Shown: positions 8,674 through 17,571, counted from the stretch's first letter. The stretch: DNA of 64,000 nt from an uncultured Collinsella sp. (GCA_900757185.1 CAAEMX010000013.1:1-64000); one strand, 5' to 3'. The notes: generated by a model not told the origin, from the sequence alone. Numbers and translations: made by a program.

Positions 8674-9642
8674 ATGCCCACTTTACTTCAAGATAAATAC
8701 GAGGCCCGCAAGGCTGAGGTCAACGAGCGGTTTGAGCAGCTTCGCGCTAACGAGGAAGAGCTCAACCGAATCTTTGCCAAGATCTACAACATGGAGGGGG
8801 AGGTGCCCATCGAGGTCGAGGACAAGTACGTCTCGGTGGCGCGCATCTTTGATACCGCCGACGAGATTCCCGAGAGCTATAAGGGCAACAAATACGTGCG
8901 TACCAAGCGCGACGAGATCACCTCGCTCATAAGCTATGCCGTGGGCTGCATGTTTGGCCGCTATTCGCTGGATGTGGACGGGCTGGTCCTGGCCGATCAG
9001 GGCGCCACGGTCGACGACTATCTGGTCAAGATGCCCGATCCCGATCACGTGACCTTTATGCCTGATGCCGACAACGTACTGCCCATTACCGATGACGAGT
9101 ACTTTGACGACGACATCGTGCGCTACTTTATCGAGTTTGTGCGCACCGTGTACGGCGAGGAGACGCTCGAGCAGAACCTGGCCTTTATTGCCGAGGCGCT
9201 CGGCGGTAAGGGTACCTCGCGCGAGGTGATCCGCACCTACTTTTTGAAGGACTTTTTTAAGGACCACTGCCAGACCTATAAGAAACGCCCCATCTACTGG
9301 CTGTTCGACAGCGGTAAGAAGAACGGTTTCAAGTGTCTTGTTTACATGCATCGCTACCAGCCTGACCTATTGGCTCGCATCCGCACCGACTATGTGCATG
9401 AGCAGCAGGAGCGCTACCGTGCCCAGATCGGCTATGCCAACGATGCCCTTGCTGGTGCCGAGCGCGGCGAGCGCGTGCGCTTGGACAAGCGCGTCAAAAA
9501 GCTCAACGACCAGCTCAAAGAGACCATTGGCTACGAGGAGAAGCTGCACCACTTGGCAGACCAGATGATTAAGATCGACCTGGATGACGGCGTCAAGGTC
9601 AACTACGCCAAGTTTCAGGATGTGCTAGCAAAGATTAAGTAA
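8674..9642 (+). CDS. pglX: PglX C-terminal part (separately encoded)
   Basis: A 322-residue ORF that is the conserved C-terminal region of BREX type 1 PglX, not an independent family. Diagnostic stretches are ERFEQLRANEEELNRIF (residues 18-34), LISYAVGCMFGRYSLDVDG, ITDDEYFDDDIVRYF, EALGGKGTSREVIR, KRPIYWLFDSGKKNGFK and a final HHLADQMIKIDLDDGVKVNY. GC-rich like the rest of the operon. It has its own ATG and a good ribosome site (AGAGAGGCGG, about 8658-8667). It is in a different reading frame from pglX-N, so readthrough cannot join them. N part plus C part total 1,154 residues, the normal PglX length, so little or no coding sequence was lost. It could complement the N part in trans as a split enzyme, or be an orphan remnant. 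Confidence 0.9.
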   Translation: MPTLLQDKYEARKAEVNERFEQLRANEEELNRIFAKIYNMEGEVPIEVEDKYVSVARIFDTADEIPESYKGNKYVRTKRDEITSLISYAVGCMFGRYSLDVDGLVLADQGATVDDYLVKMPDPDHVTFMPDADNVLPITDDEYFDDDIVRYFIEFVRTVYGEETLEQNLAFIAEALGGKGTSREVIRTYFLKDFFKDHCQTYKKRPIYWLFDSGKKNGFKCLVYMHRYQPDLLARIRTDYVHEQQERYRAQIGYANDALAGAERGERVRLDKRVKKLNDQLKETIGYEEKLHHLADQMIKIDLDDGVKVNYAKFQDVLAKIK

Positions 9643-9665
9643 CTGCAGATACGGTAAGGATATTC

Positions 9666-12374
9666 ATGCCCAAGATCGATGTAGAAGAACAGCTCAAGCT
9701 GCGGTTTTTGCAACCGTTGCCCGCATGCATGCCCCGCCGTGTGGTGGTTTGGCACGATGCAGACGGCGAGTTTGCTCCTGAGTTTGAACGTTTGGCCGCC
9801 GAGGGCTTCGACGGTGCGGGGGCCGATGCCGGCGTTATGCCCGCTCACGGTGACTTTGAGCGCCCGGTGCGGTTTGTTGAAGCCTGCGAGGGCCGCATGT
9901 TTGCCATAAAGAAGCTCGTCAACCGCGATGACCTTGTGAGCGATATCTTGCTGTATCGCCGTTGCCCGCGCGGCAGGCTTGAGGGCGATTGGCTTGCCGA
10001 TGTTGAGCTGTATGCTGACCGGTTTCAAGCTGATTATCTTTCGCTTTTGGCCGATCAGCTGGGTATCGAGAATATCGATGCCGTGCGCGAGAGCTTGCGA
10101 GCGCACAAGGCGTTCTTTATCGCCAAGTCCCGCTGCGCTAAGTTTGTCGCATGCGTTCCGCATGCCGCGAGTGCATCCGATATCGAGCTCGGAATCCTTA
10201 CGGTGATCTTTGGCGGCAAGGAGCCGGGCGACGCGCGGCCCGCGTTTGTATTGCGCGGCTGCATGGCCACGCTGCTGCACGAGGGTCCCGAGGCGCTGGC
10301 CGCGCTGGTGGATAAGTACTGTGTGCGCGATGTTCTCGCTGCCTTTATGCTGCGCTGTTATGGGTTTGATGGACCGCTGTACGAGCGTGATTCACTTCTT
10401 ATGCTTGCATCCCATGTGCTTCTTACGGCGGCATCCACCGCACTTCCCGAGGGAGCGCTCAAGGGGCTCGAAAACTATATGGCTCCCGCCTACGGCCCCT
10501 ATTGCCTTGAGGCGGTACGTACGTGGGACCAGGCCGCCGATGCCCGGGCATCGAGCGAGGACCTATTTGAGATTTGTCGTTTGGTGGAGGATGTCCGCGG
10601 GCTCTTTGCACGGTTCGAGACCCTGCCGATCGATGCGCTGGCTTCGCTTGATGTGTTCCCGTGCGTCAACGAGGCTGTGCTCTCGCAGCTGTTCTGCTCG
10701 TTTGCGCAAGGTGCAGACCGTGTTGAGGATGCGCGTGCCTTTGCTGCGCGCCGTTGCGACCTAAGCTGGTACCGTCGTGTCGAGAGCTACTTTGACCTGC
10801 TTGTCGCTGTGGCCGATATGTGCGCGTTTAGGCAGACGCACGCGGGTGGGTTCCATCTGGCGCAGTCCCAGCAGGTGTGGGATGCCTATACGTCCGATTG
10901 GTATGCCATGGACGCTGCCTATCGCCATATGTGCACCGCGTATCTGCGGGCACGCTCCGTCGAGTGCGATGCGCTCGAGGAACCTGCCCGCGCCGTGGCG
11001 GACTGGGCGGAGAATCTCTACAGCAACTGGTTCTTGGCGGATGCCAATGCCTGCTGGGCGGCTGCTGCGCAAGGGGAGTGGGCCGATTGCGGCTACATCG
11101 ATGGTCCCGCACGGCAGGATGAGTTTTACTGGCATGTGCTGCCCGCCTTTGTGGGTTCTGCCAAAACAACGGTCGTTATCGTGAGCGATGCGCTGCGCTA
11201 TGAGGTTGCTCGCGACGTTGCGGCGCTGCTCGAGCGCGAACGCGGCGGCAACGTCAAGGTCTCTAGCATGCAGGCGGTCTTTCCCTCCATTACCGAGGTG
11301 GGCATGCCTGCGCTGCTGCCGCACCAGGTGCTTGAGCTTGCAGAGGATGGCGCGTTTGTGTTGGCTGACGGCATGCCCACTGCGACGACTCCGCAGCGCG
11401 AGGCCGTACTTACCCACGTTGAGCCCACGGCCCGCGCTTTGCGCTCGAGCGCATACCTCAACATGGCGGGAACCGAGCGCAAAGCGCTGCTCAAAGACTC
11501 CAGGCTCGTTTATCTCTACCACAACAAGATCGATGCCACGGGCGAGAAGGCAGCTACGCAGGATGACGTTTTCGATGCCTGCGCGGACACCGTGGAGGAA
11601 CTTGCCGCGTTGGCGCGCCGCGTGTGCACCGATGCCCCGGGCGCGCGTGTTGTTATGACGGCGGATCACGGCTTCATCTACACGCGTCGTGAGCTCAACG
11701 AGTGCCAGATGCTCGGCAAGCCAGACCTTCCCTTCCTTGACGCTCCCGTCATGCACGGCAAGCGTCATCTGGTGGTGCCCAACGAGGCCGTGGTCAAGCT
11801 TTCGGAAGAGGCATGCGGGGTGTTTGTTAATGTTGACATGGGACGTTTGGGCGCCGGTTTTGAGGGGTTTGCCCCGCGCGAGAACGTGCACTTCAAGCGT
11901 CCCGGCGGCACTAACAACTACGTCCACGGCGGCATGAGTCTGCAGGAGCTCTGCGTGCCCGTTATCGGATTTTGGCGTGCGCGCTCGGGTTCCAAGGACT
12001 TTGTCGACACGCGCGCGGCGACGCTGCGCGTACTAAGTGAGGGACGCCGAGTGACCAACTCGCTCTTCTCGGTCAACTTGATCCAGGAAGAACCTGCCCA
12101 AGGTAAGGTCTTGCCGTGCGAGTACGAGCTGGTGTTTACCGATGCAAGTGGCAACGAGGTGAGCGATACGGTCAAGGCGCATGCCAACAAGACTTCTGTT
12201 AACTCGCAGGAGCGCGTGGTGCATGCCAAGTTTGCGTTGCATGCAGCGGATGGATTCTCGGCCAAGGGTCCGTACTATCTGGTCTGCCGCGAGCGCGAGA
12301 CGGGCAAGATCGTTTGGCGCGAGACGTACACCATCGCTGTTTCGTTTGCCCCTGTTGCTGACTTTGGTTTTTAG
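9666..12374 (+). CDS. pglZ: BREX alkaline-phosphatase-superfamily protein PglZ
   Basis: 902-residue BREX protein with the PglZ fold of the alkaline phosphatase/metalloenzyme superfamily. The metal-binding nucleophile region VVIVSDALRYE is near residues 503-513, and MTADHGFIYTR, the second metal-site motif, is near residue 664. PglZ is part of every BREX system and has been reported to act as a metal-dependent nuclease or phosphatase in some; its role in exclusion is not settled. It starts 23 bp after pglX-C with a GGTAAGGA ribosome site and ends two bases before brxL, indicating tight coupling. Frame intact, GC typical. Confidence 0.95.
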   Translation: MPKIDVEEQLKLRFLQPLPACMPRRVVVWHDADGEFAPEFERLAAEGFDGAGADAGVMPAHGDFERPVRFVEACEGRMFAIKKLVNRDDLVSDILLYRRCPRGRLEGDWLADVELYADRFQADYLSLLADQLGIENIDAVRESLRAHKAFFIAKSRCAKFVACVPHAASASDIELGILTVIFGGKEPGDARPAFVLRGCMATLLHEGPEALAALVDKYCVRDVLAAFMLRCYGFDGPLYERDSLLMLASHVLLTAASTALPEGALKGLENYMAPAYGPYCLEAVRTWDQAADARASSEDLFEICRLVEDVRGLFARFETLPIDALASLDVFPCVNEAVLSQLFCSFAQGADRVEDARAFAARRCDLSWYRRVESYFDLLVAVADMCAFRQTHAGGFHLAQSQQVWDAYTSDWYAMDAAYRHMCTAYLRARSVECDALEEPARAVADWAENLYSNWFLADANACWAAAAQGEWADCGYIDGPARQDEFYWHVLPAFVGSAKTTVVIVSDALRYEVARDVAALLERERGGNVKVSSMQAVFPSITEVGMPALLPHQVLELAEDGAFVLADGMPTATTPQREAVLTHVEPTARALRSSAYLNMAGTERKALLKDSRLVYLYHNKIDATGEKAATQDDVFDACADTVEELAALARRVCTDAPGARVVMTADHGFIYTRRELNECQMLGKPDLPFLDAPVMHGKRHLVVPNEAVVKLSEEACGVFVNVDMGRLGAGFEGFAPRENVHFKRPGGTNNYVHGGMSLQELCVPVIGFWRARSGSKDFVDTRAATLRVLSEGRRVTNSLFSVNLIQEEPAQGKVLPCEYELVFTDASGNEVSDTVKAHANKTSVNSQERVVHAKFALHAADGFSAKGPYYLVCRERETGKIVWRETYTIAVSFAPVADFGF

Positions 12375-12376
12375 GA

Positions 12377-14722
12377 GTGTGCCCTATGTTTGATAGCCAT
12401 GACGACGATCTGTGGGAAGTTCCCTCGATTGATGTGAATGCGCCGGTGCAGGCTGCGGTGCCTGCGGAGGAGGCCGTGCCTGTCCCGGAGCCGACGGAGA
12501 CCGTTGCGCCCGCTGAGGCTGAGGTGCCCGCCGAGGACGAGTCCTCGACCGATGGCTACGCCCAGGCCGCGGCCGAGGCTCCCGAGGACGACGGTTACGA
12601 CATGGATGTGCTGGACGGTAAGCTGCTCGAGCACTTTGGCGGCAAGATCGTGCGCAAGGACCTGACGGCCCTTATGAAGCGCGGCGCCAACGTGCCCACC
12701 TTTGTGCTGGAGTACCTGCTGGGCATGTACTGCTCAACCGACGACGAGGACGCCGTGGCGGAGGGCCTGGGGCGCATCCGCAAGATCCTCACCGATAACT
12801 ACGTGCGTCCCGACGAGTCCGAGCGCATTAAGTCCAAGATCCGCGAGCTGGGTCGCTTTACCATCATCGATAAGGTGACGGCCAAGCTCGACGAGTACAA
12901 AGACATCTACGTGGCCTCGTTTGCCAACCTGACCATTGAGCCGTTTGTGATGCCGGCCGAGTACGTGCGCGACTATTCCAAGATTCTGCAGGGTGGTATT
13001 TGGTGCATCATGAGCATCGAGTATCGTCACCCCTTGGATGAGGAAGACGAGTTTGGCATGGAGGTCTTTGGCGACGACGCGCCGCGCCGCGCCAAGGCCA
13101 AGCGTAAGAAGCGTGGGCCCGAGGACTCTCCGTTTAGTGTGGCGTCGCTCACGCCCATCCAGATGCCCAACCTGGACCTGGATGCCATGGTCGAAGAGCG
13201 CCAGTATTTCTCGCGCGACGAGTGGCTCAACATGCTGCTGCGCTCCGCTGGCTATGAGCCCAGCGAGCTTTCCGAGAAAGAACGCCTGCACTTTATCGAG
13301 CGTATGGTGCCGCTCATCGAGCGCAACTACAACCTGTGCGAGCTGGGTCCCCGCGGTACCGGTAAGAGCCACATCTACAAAGAGGTCTCGCCCTACGCCA
13401 TTTTGCTTTCGGGCGGTCAGACCACTACAGCCAACCTGTTCGGCCGTATGAACTCCATGCGCGCCGATCGCGTGGGCCTGGTGGGCCACTGGGATTGCGT
13501 GACGTTCGACGAGGTCGCCGGCATGCGGTTTAAGGACACCAACGCCGTGCAGATCATGAAGGACTACATGGCGAGCGGCAGCTACGCGCGCGGCTGCGAC
13601 CAGATTAACGCCGATGCCTCCATGGTCTTTGAGGGCAACATCAACGATACCGTGCAAAACGTCCTTAAGACCACGCACCTGTTTGATCCGTTCCCGCCGG
13701 AGTTTAACAACGATTCGGCCTTCTTCGACCGTATCCACTATTACCTGCCGGGCTGGGAGATTCCCAAGATGCGCTCGAGCCTGCTGACCGGGCATTACGG
13801 CCTGATCACCGACTGCCTGTCGGAGTTTTGCAAGGAGATGCGCCGCAAGGACTTTACGCACCATATCGACCGGTACTTCCGCTTTAACAGCGACTTTAAC
13901 AAGCGTGACGAGATCGCCGTGCGCAAGTCCTTTAGCGGCCTGGCCAAGCTGCTGTTCCCCGACGAGGCTATGGACAAGGACGACGTTCGCTGGCTGCTGG
14001 ACTACGCCATCGAGGGCCGCCGCCGCGTAAAGGAGCAGCTCAAGATTATGGCGGGTGTCGAGTTTATCGACGTCAACCTGGGCTATATGGATGCCGACAA
14101 TCCGCAAGACGTGCACGTGGTGCGCGTGCCCGAGCAGTCCGAGGATACGTTGATTCCCGACGGGCCGCTGCTGTCCGGTCACGTGTTTGGCGTGGGCAGG
14201 TCGCAGAGCGGCGAGGTTGCCGTGTACAAGCTGGAGAACAAGGCTGTCGCCGGCGAGTGCAAGTTTAAGCACGAGGGCGTTGCCTTTAACAAGCCGGTGC
14301 GCGATACGCTGGAGGCCGCGTTCGACAACTTTGTGAACCTGGCGAACCGTGTGGCGCCGGGCATGCACATTGGCTCAAAGGACTACCTGCTGTTCTATAA
14401 CGACCTGCAGAGCAAGGGTCTGTCCGAAGAAGTCTCGCTTGCCGAGTTTGTGGGCCTGTGCTCCGCGGCGTGCAACCGCCCGGTGATGTCCGCGCTGGCG
14501 ATTCCGGGAATCTTGCGCATGTCGGGCTCCATGGACGAGATCCGCGGGCTCGAGGACATTATGCGCGTGGCCAAAAACGCCGGCGCCAAGCGTGTGATTT
14601 TGCCGCTGAGTGCCATCGCGGGTTTGCAGAGCGTTTCGTCCGAGATTATCTCGGGGTTGAGCCCGGTGTTCTACATGGATGGCGACCCGGTCGATGCTGC
14701 GAAGAAGGCGCTGGATCTATAG
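12377..14722 (+). CDS. brxL: BREX Lon-like AAA+ protein BrxL
   Basis: 781-residue AAA+ protein that defines BREX type 1. After an acidic Ala/Glu/Pro-rich N-terminus (residues about 10-75, low complexity), Walker A GPRGTGKS is at residues 324-331 and the sensor/pore region follows. The C-terminal roughly 180 residues have the Lon-protease-like fold, ending with an AKRVILP strand. By eye the Lon nucleophile position is a serine in EEVSLAEF, but the Lon lysine position (GGLKEK in Lon) reads RGLEDI, so the Ser-Lys dyad seems incomplete. BrxL has been described as a DNA-binding AAA+ oligomer rather than a typical protease. It begins two bases after the pglZ stop. Confidence 0.95.
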   Translation: MCPMFDSHDDDLWEVPSIDVNAPVQAAVPAEEAVPVPEPTETVAPAEAEVPAEDESSTDGYAQAAAEAPEDDGYDMDVLDGKLLEHFGGKIVRKDLTALMKRGANVPTFVLEYLLGMYCSTDDEDAVAEGLGRIRKILTDNYVRPDESERIKSKIRELGRFTIIDKVTAKLDEYKDIYVASFANLTIEPFVMPAEYVRDYSKILQGGIWCIMSIEYRHPLDEEDEFGMEVFGDDAPRRAKAKRKKRGPEDSPFSVASLTPIQMPNLDLDAMVEERQYFSRDEWLNMLLRSAGYEPSELSEKERLHFIERMVPLIERNYNLCELGPRGTGKSHIYKEVSPYAILLSGGQTTTANLFGRMNSMRADRVGLVGHWDCVTFDEVAGMRFKDTNAVQIMKDYMASGSYARGCDQINADASMVFEGNINDTVQNVLKTTHLFDPFPPEFNNDSAFFDRIHYYLPGWEIPKMRSSLLTGHYGLITDCLSEFCKEMRRKDFTHHIDRYFRFNSDFNKRDEIAVRKSFSGLAKLLFPDEAMDKDDVRWLLDYAIEGRRRVKEQLKIMAGVEFIDVNLGYMDADNPQDVHVVRVPEQSEDTLIPDGPLLSGHVFGVGRSQSGEVAVYKLENKAVAGECKFKHEGVAFNKPVRDTLEAAFDNFVNLANRVAPGMHIGSKDYLLFYNDLQSKGLSEEVSLAEFVGLCSAACNRPVMSALAIPGILRMSGSMDEIRGLEDIMRVAKNAGAKRVILPLSAIAGLQSVSSEIISGLSPVFYMDGDPVDAAKKALDL

Positions 14723-14817
14723 GGATGCGAGCGTGTGGGCTTGCGTGCGCGAGGCGTTTGTCTTGTGCGCGTGGGCCCGCGGGCATGTTGGCACGTCACG
14801 CGTGAGGAGGCCTTGCC

Positions 14818-16170
14818 ATGGCGGAAGAGCGTTCTGTTGGCGAGCTGCTCGATGAGCTCTTCGGCTTTGAGTCAGTAGCCAAGCGTCAGACGGCGCTTGA
14901 GCAGTACGATCGCGGGGAGATATTGCGCAAGGCGCGCTCCCGCGAGCTACTGGCCGTGATCGGGGGCGTCGAGGCTGCCGAGCGTGCTGCGCGTGAGTCT
15001 GCCGTGCGGGCCGTTGACGGGTATGTGCGCCGTGTTGAATTTGATTCTCTTGCGCGCGCTCGCAAACAGGTAGGCGTTGTGGGCCCGTTGCAGATGGAGC
15101 GGCGCTACGCTGCCTTTTTGCGTATGGAGGACAAGGCCGAGCTGTTGGCCCGCCTGGAACAGACGCTTGCGTTTATCGAGGTAAAGCTGCGTGCCAATAC
15201 GGCGGACAGCGTTCGTGCGGCGTACGATGCTGCGGGGGCTTTGGTGCTGCAGGGCGCGGCGCGTCTGAGTAACGTGCACGTTGTGGATGCCGTGCCCCTG
15301 GATGCCGATCTGCTGTGCACGCAGTTGGAGCAGCTGCGTTGTGCCGCCGATACAACGGACCTTGCCGGCATGATTACGGCGACGTTTGAGTCCGAGCTGA
15401 GTGCGACCGGGCCGCGGGATGCTGGCGGGTTTGCTGGCGATGTTGCCGGCGACGTGGCGCTGGAGCGTGAGCTTACTAATGTGCGCGGTGCTGCGCAGCG
15501 AGCGCGCTTGGCGGCCCAAGCGTATCGGGCCGAGCGTGCCGCCCGCGTTGCGGGGAGCACGGTGGAGCCGGTGTCGTTGCCGGGGCCTGTTTGCATTACG
15601 TGTGAGACGGGGTGCGATGCCGGAGGGCTTTTCGAGTTGCTCGCTCAGGTTAAGAAGTCGTTTGAGACCTATAGGCGCGTTGTTGCCGACGGCGGGTTGT
15701 TCTGTGCCTTTGGTGCCGGTTCGCCGCATGGGATTTGCCGCGGCAGTAGTTATTTCGACTACGATGATCGATTTGACGAAGACGTGTTGGTGGGCGAGTA
15801 CGACGGTGCTACCAGGCACAATGTTCGGCGCGAAGTTGCGATTCCCGAGCTTGTGGACGAGGCTTCGGCCGACGGCGGCGACTCACTCGAGGTTGCCGTG
15901 GCGCGCATGCGCGAGTTTAACGGACGGCGCTACGATGGTGTGCTGGACGAGGATCCCGCACGCCATGTGAATGCGTTTTGGTATGGACTCAAAAAGCTCA
16001 GCCAGTACTGCGAGGCCGCCGTGCGTGTGGACGAGCGTGCCTGGGATTGCTTTATCGATAAAGTACAGTTTGCTTACGACGAGCCCGTGGGGCGTTTGGC
16101 CACACAGATGGATGACAAGCAGGCTGCGGCTTTCGTTGCAGCCGTGAATGTGCTCGGCGCTGCTGAGTAG
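14818..16170 (+). CDS. Unrecognised protein at the end of the BREX operon
   Basis: 450 residues, no family recognised. It follows brxL by 95 bp in the same direction with a strong GAGGAGG ribosome site just before ATG 14818. The N-terminal half is predicted mostly helical and charged (Arg/Glu/Ala-rich), while the C-terminal half is more globular, with a Cys pair in CITCETGC (about residues 259-266), an acidic cluster YFDYDDRFDED and a Trp/Tyr-rich end. No signal peptide or membrane segment. Co-directional position and normal GC suggest it was acquired or retained with BREX; it might be an accessory BREX component or a nearby resident gene. A real coding region is likely from length, ribosome site and downstream partner. 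Confidence 0.75.
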   Translation: MAEERSVGELLDELFGFESVAKRQTALEQYDRGEILRKARSRELLAVIGGVEAAERAARESAVRAVDGYVRRVEFDSLARARKQVGVVGPLQMERRYAAFLRMEDKAELLARLEQTLAFIEVKLRANTADSVRAAYDAAGALVLQGAARLSNVHVVDAVPLDADLLCTQLEQLRCAADTTDLAGMITATFESELSATGPRDAGGFAGDVAGDVALERELTNVRGAAQRARLAAQAYRAERAARVAGSTVEPVSLPGPVCITCETGCDAGGLFELLAQVKKSFETYRRVVADGGLFCAFGAGSPHGICRGSSYFDYDDRFDEDVLVGEYDGATRHNVRREVAIPELVDEASADGGDSLEVAVARMREFNGRRYDGVLDEDPARHVNAFWYGLKKLSQYCEAAVRVDERAWDCFIDKVQFAYDEPVGRLATQMDDKQAAAFVAAVNVLGAAE

Positions 16171-16197
16171 GGGCCAGATCCGGTAGGGAGTTTCACC

Positions 16198-16389
16198 ATG
16201 AAGATCGATGTTGATGTTGACCAGCTGCGCGAGAGTTTGCTCGACCGTGCGGGGAGTGCAGCCGGCGTGGGCTTTCCGGCCGCCATGCTCGACGTGGTGG
16301 ATATCGAGGACGAGTCACCTCAAGAGCTCCTAGCCCGAGCCGAACGCGAAGGCCTCGACCTCCGCGACTTTGCCGTCGACGATGACTGA
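16198..16389 (+). CDS. Small acidic protein downstream of the BREX cluster
   Basis: 63 residues, strongly acidic (many Asp/Glu, ending DDD), with no Cys and no membrane segment. It starts at ATG 16198, 28 bp after the preceding stop, with a GGTAGGGAG ribosome site, so it is probably co-translated with the 450-residue protein. The composition would suit a small partner protein or a DNA-mimic-like acidic protein, but that is only a guess. It is the last gene of the co-directional run; a perfect 12-bp-arm palindrome follows four bases after the stop. Confidence 0.6.
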   Translation: MKIDVDVDQLRESLLDRAGSAAGVGFPAAMLDVVDIEDESPQELLARAEREGLDLRDFAVDDD

Positions 16390-16393
16390 GAAT

Positions 16394-16420
16394 GTGACAA
16401 AGGGACTGTCCCTTTGTCAC
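16394..16420. repeat. Perfect intergenic palindrome with AGGGAC centre
   Basis: A 12-bp perfect inverted repeat (GTGACAAAGGGA and its complement) around a 3-nt loop, four bases after the last stop of the BREX run. It has no T-run, so it is a weak candidate for a Rho-independent terminator. Its GGGACTGTCCC centre resembles the GGGACAGG centre of the other intergenic hairpins in this window (26.1, 27.1, 28.7, 29.1, 39.9, 40.6, 41.9 kb), so it probably belongs to the same repeat class. Confidence 0.6.
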
Positions 16421-16451
16421 ATGGGGGACGGGGGCGTCTGTGCCCGCGGCC

Positions 16452-16694
16452 GCGCGAAAATGCACGATAAACCGTCGCAACGGAGCCCAACGACGTCGCG
16501 ACGCATCCATTTTGACCGCCCGCTGGTTAAGTGAGTAGACTTTTTTGGAAATGCTGAGCACCCGACGAATTTTCTTCAACAAAATCGCAGATCACAGACC
16601 TGTGCTTTGGCGATGTGGTTGGCGATTCGGCAAAAGCCTACTCACTTAGTTTTGCGCGACGCAAATTGCTCGCAACGAGACCCCAGTCGGGACG
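16452..16694. repeat. Roughly 245-bp noncoding repeat element, copy 1
   Basis: Aligns along its whole length (about 80% identical by eye) with 20578-20822. It carries terminal-type inverted repeats: TAAGTGAGTAGAC at 16528-16540 against the complementary CTACTCACTTA at 16638-16648, enclosing about 97 bp, with conserved GC-rich flanks (CGTCGCAACGGAG upstream, CGCAACGAGACCCCAG downstream). No ORF is conserved between copies. It may be a miniature non-autonomous element or a dispersed structured repeat; no transposase of matching type is in the window. Confidence 0.7.
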
Positions 16695-16708
16695 ACCAAT
16701 ACTCAAAT

Positions 16709-16740
16709 GTAGTTAATTTGGGATAGGGCTTTTTAGCTAG
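16709..16740. repeat. GTAGCTAA-type intergenic hairpin
   Basis: Short inverted-repeat unit of the form GTAGTTAA ... TTAGCTAG around a GGGATAGGGC centre. Related units lie at 17731-17767, 20480-20508, 33341-33369, 33420-33448 and, more diverged, 33476-33505. Not coding. Confidence 0.5.
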
Positions 16741-16789
16741 CCGTATCTTCCTAGAGGCTAAGTAGGAGTTGCGGCGACGTTACGCATAA

Positions 16790-16858
16790 AAAATGCCGGG
16801 GGTAAAACCCCGGCTCTTGGAGGCCCCTCTCTTGGAGGGTACCGATATCTTTATAACA
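16790..16858 (-). terminator. Hairpin element downstream of the DUF3800 gene
   Basis: Read on the minus strand: a TTATAA start, a GGTACCCTCC block, then a GC hairpin (CCGGGG ... CCCCGG) followed by a T-run, as in a Rho-independent terminator. The same arrangement, in the same orientation, lies just upstream of the gene at 17572-17640, so the gene is bracketed by two related copies of one element. It could terminate the DUF3800 transcript or be an independent small RNA. Confidence 0.6.
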
Positions 16859-16875
16859 GAAGCCACGTGCCGGGT

Positions 16876-17553
16876 CTACAAGAGACGTTTAGCGCGAATC
16901 TTTCTAAGATGATTTTTCTTGAAATCACGATAGTTTCCAAAGAAGATCTGCTCGGTATTTGATTGCTCGGAGCGTCCATATTTAATTTGCGCCAGTTCGA
17001 TTTCGCAGATGTAGTCAGCAATTTGCTGAAGCCTAAAGTGCTTCGGGTCACATTCTTTATAAATGACCGCCTGCCTTCCGAGAACGTATTCGAATGCAGC
17101 GTGAAGGATGGCCGTTACCTCGTTTTGCCCGTCGTCGTAATAGATTTTGACAGCGTCATAGCTTTGGAAACACTGAAGTCTGTCGAACAAAAAGAGGATC
17201 AAGTCACGACGCATTCTTGCGAACATAGCCGCATCGCTTTTGAATTTGTTTCTTTGGTAGCTGAACGTCATGTATGTGACGGGGCATTTGTTGGCAAATG
17301 TTGCAAAACTCGACAAAAGGCGATTCCGCAAGTGGGTGTCCATGCCCCTGTAGGATTCATTGCCATGCATCAGGGGATTCATGTGCAGGGGGATATCGGG
17401 AAGCCCACGCGATCTAAGTGTGTGTTCGTAGCGATAAATAATCTCAGCAACTGACGCTGACTGGTCATGGAAAACAAGCGTAACGAGATAGTACTTAGCA
17501 CTTTGTCCTCCGTAGTTGCCGGATTCGTCGACGAAGACGGAAAGCTCCCTCAT
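16876..17553 (-). CDS. DUF3800 family protein
   Basis: 225-residue protein of the DUF3800 family, whose function is not established. It begins with the family hallmark FVDESGN (residues 6-12); further conserved acidic positions are in IYYDDGQ (middle) and LQQIADYICEIE near the C-terminus. This spread of acidic residues is reminiscent of RNase H-like nucleases, which is an inference. Start ATG 17553 has an AGGGAGA ribosome site. Less GC-rich than its neighbours, which suggests horizontal transfer. DUF3800 genes are known to be associated with several conserved structured RNA motifs (the DUF3800 RNA motifs), which fits the hairpin elements on both sides here. Confidence 0.85.
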   Translation of the reverse strand: MRELSVFVDESGNYGGQSAKYYLVTLVFHDQSASVAEIIYRYEHTLRSRGLPDIPLHMNPLMHGNESYRGMDTHLRNRLLSSFATFANKCPVTYMTFSYQRNKFKSDAAMFARMRRDLILFLFDRLQCFQSYDAVKIYYDDGQNEVTAILHAAFEYVLGRQAVIYKECDPKHFRLQQIADYICEIELAQIKYGRSEQSNTEQIFFGNYRDFKKNHLRKIRAKRLL

Positions 17554-17571
17554 GATGCAGTCTCCCTAAAA

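Noticed and set aside
7733..8680. Possible target-site repeat around the pglX insertion (CGGTCTCCGCTGG near 7733 and CGGTCTACGATGC near 8666)
   Set aside because: Only about ten of fourteen bases agree, so it cannot be told from chance; noted as a place to look when aligning with intact pglX.
5250..9642. Phase-variable pglX inversion by a recombinase
   Set aside because: No recombinase gene and no inverted repeats at the cassette borders were found in the window; it cannot be excluded that they lie upstream of position 1.
12734..14368. 544-codon antisense frame across brxL
   Set aside because: Shadow of brxL.
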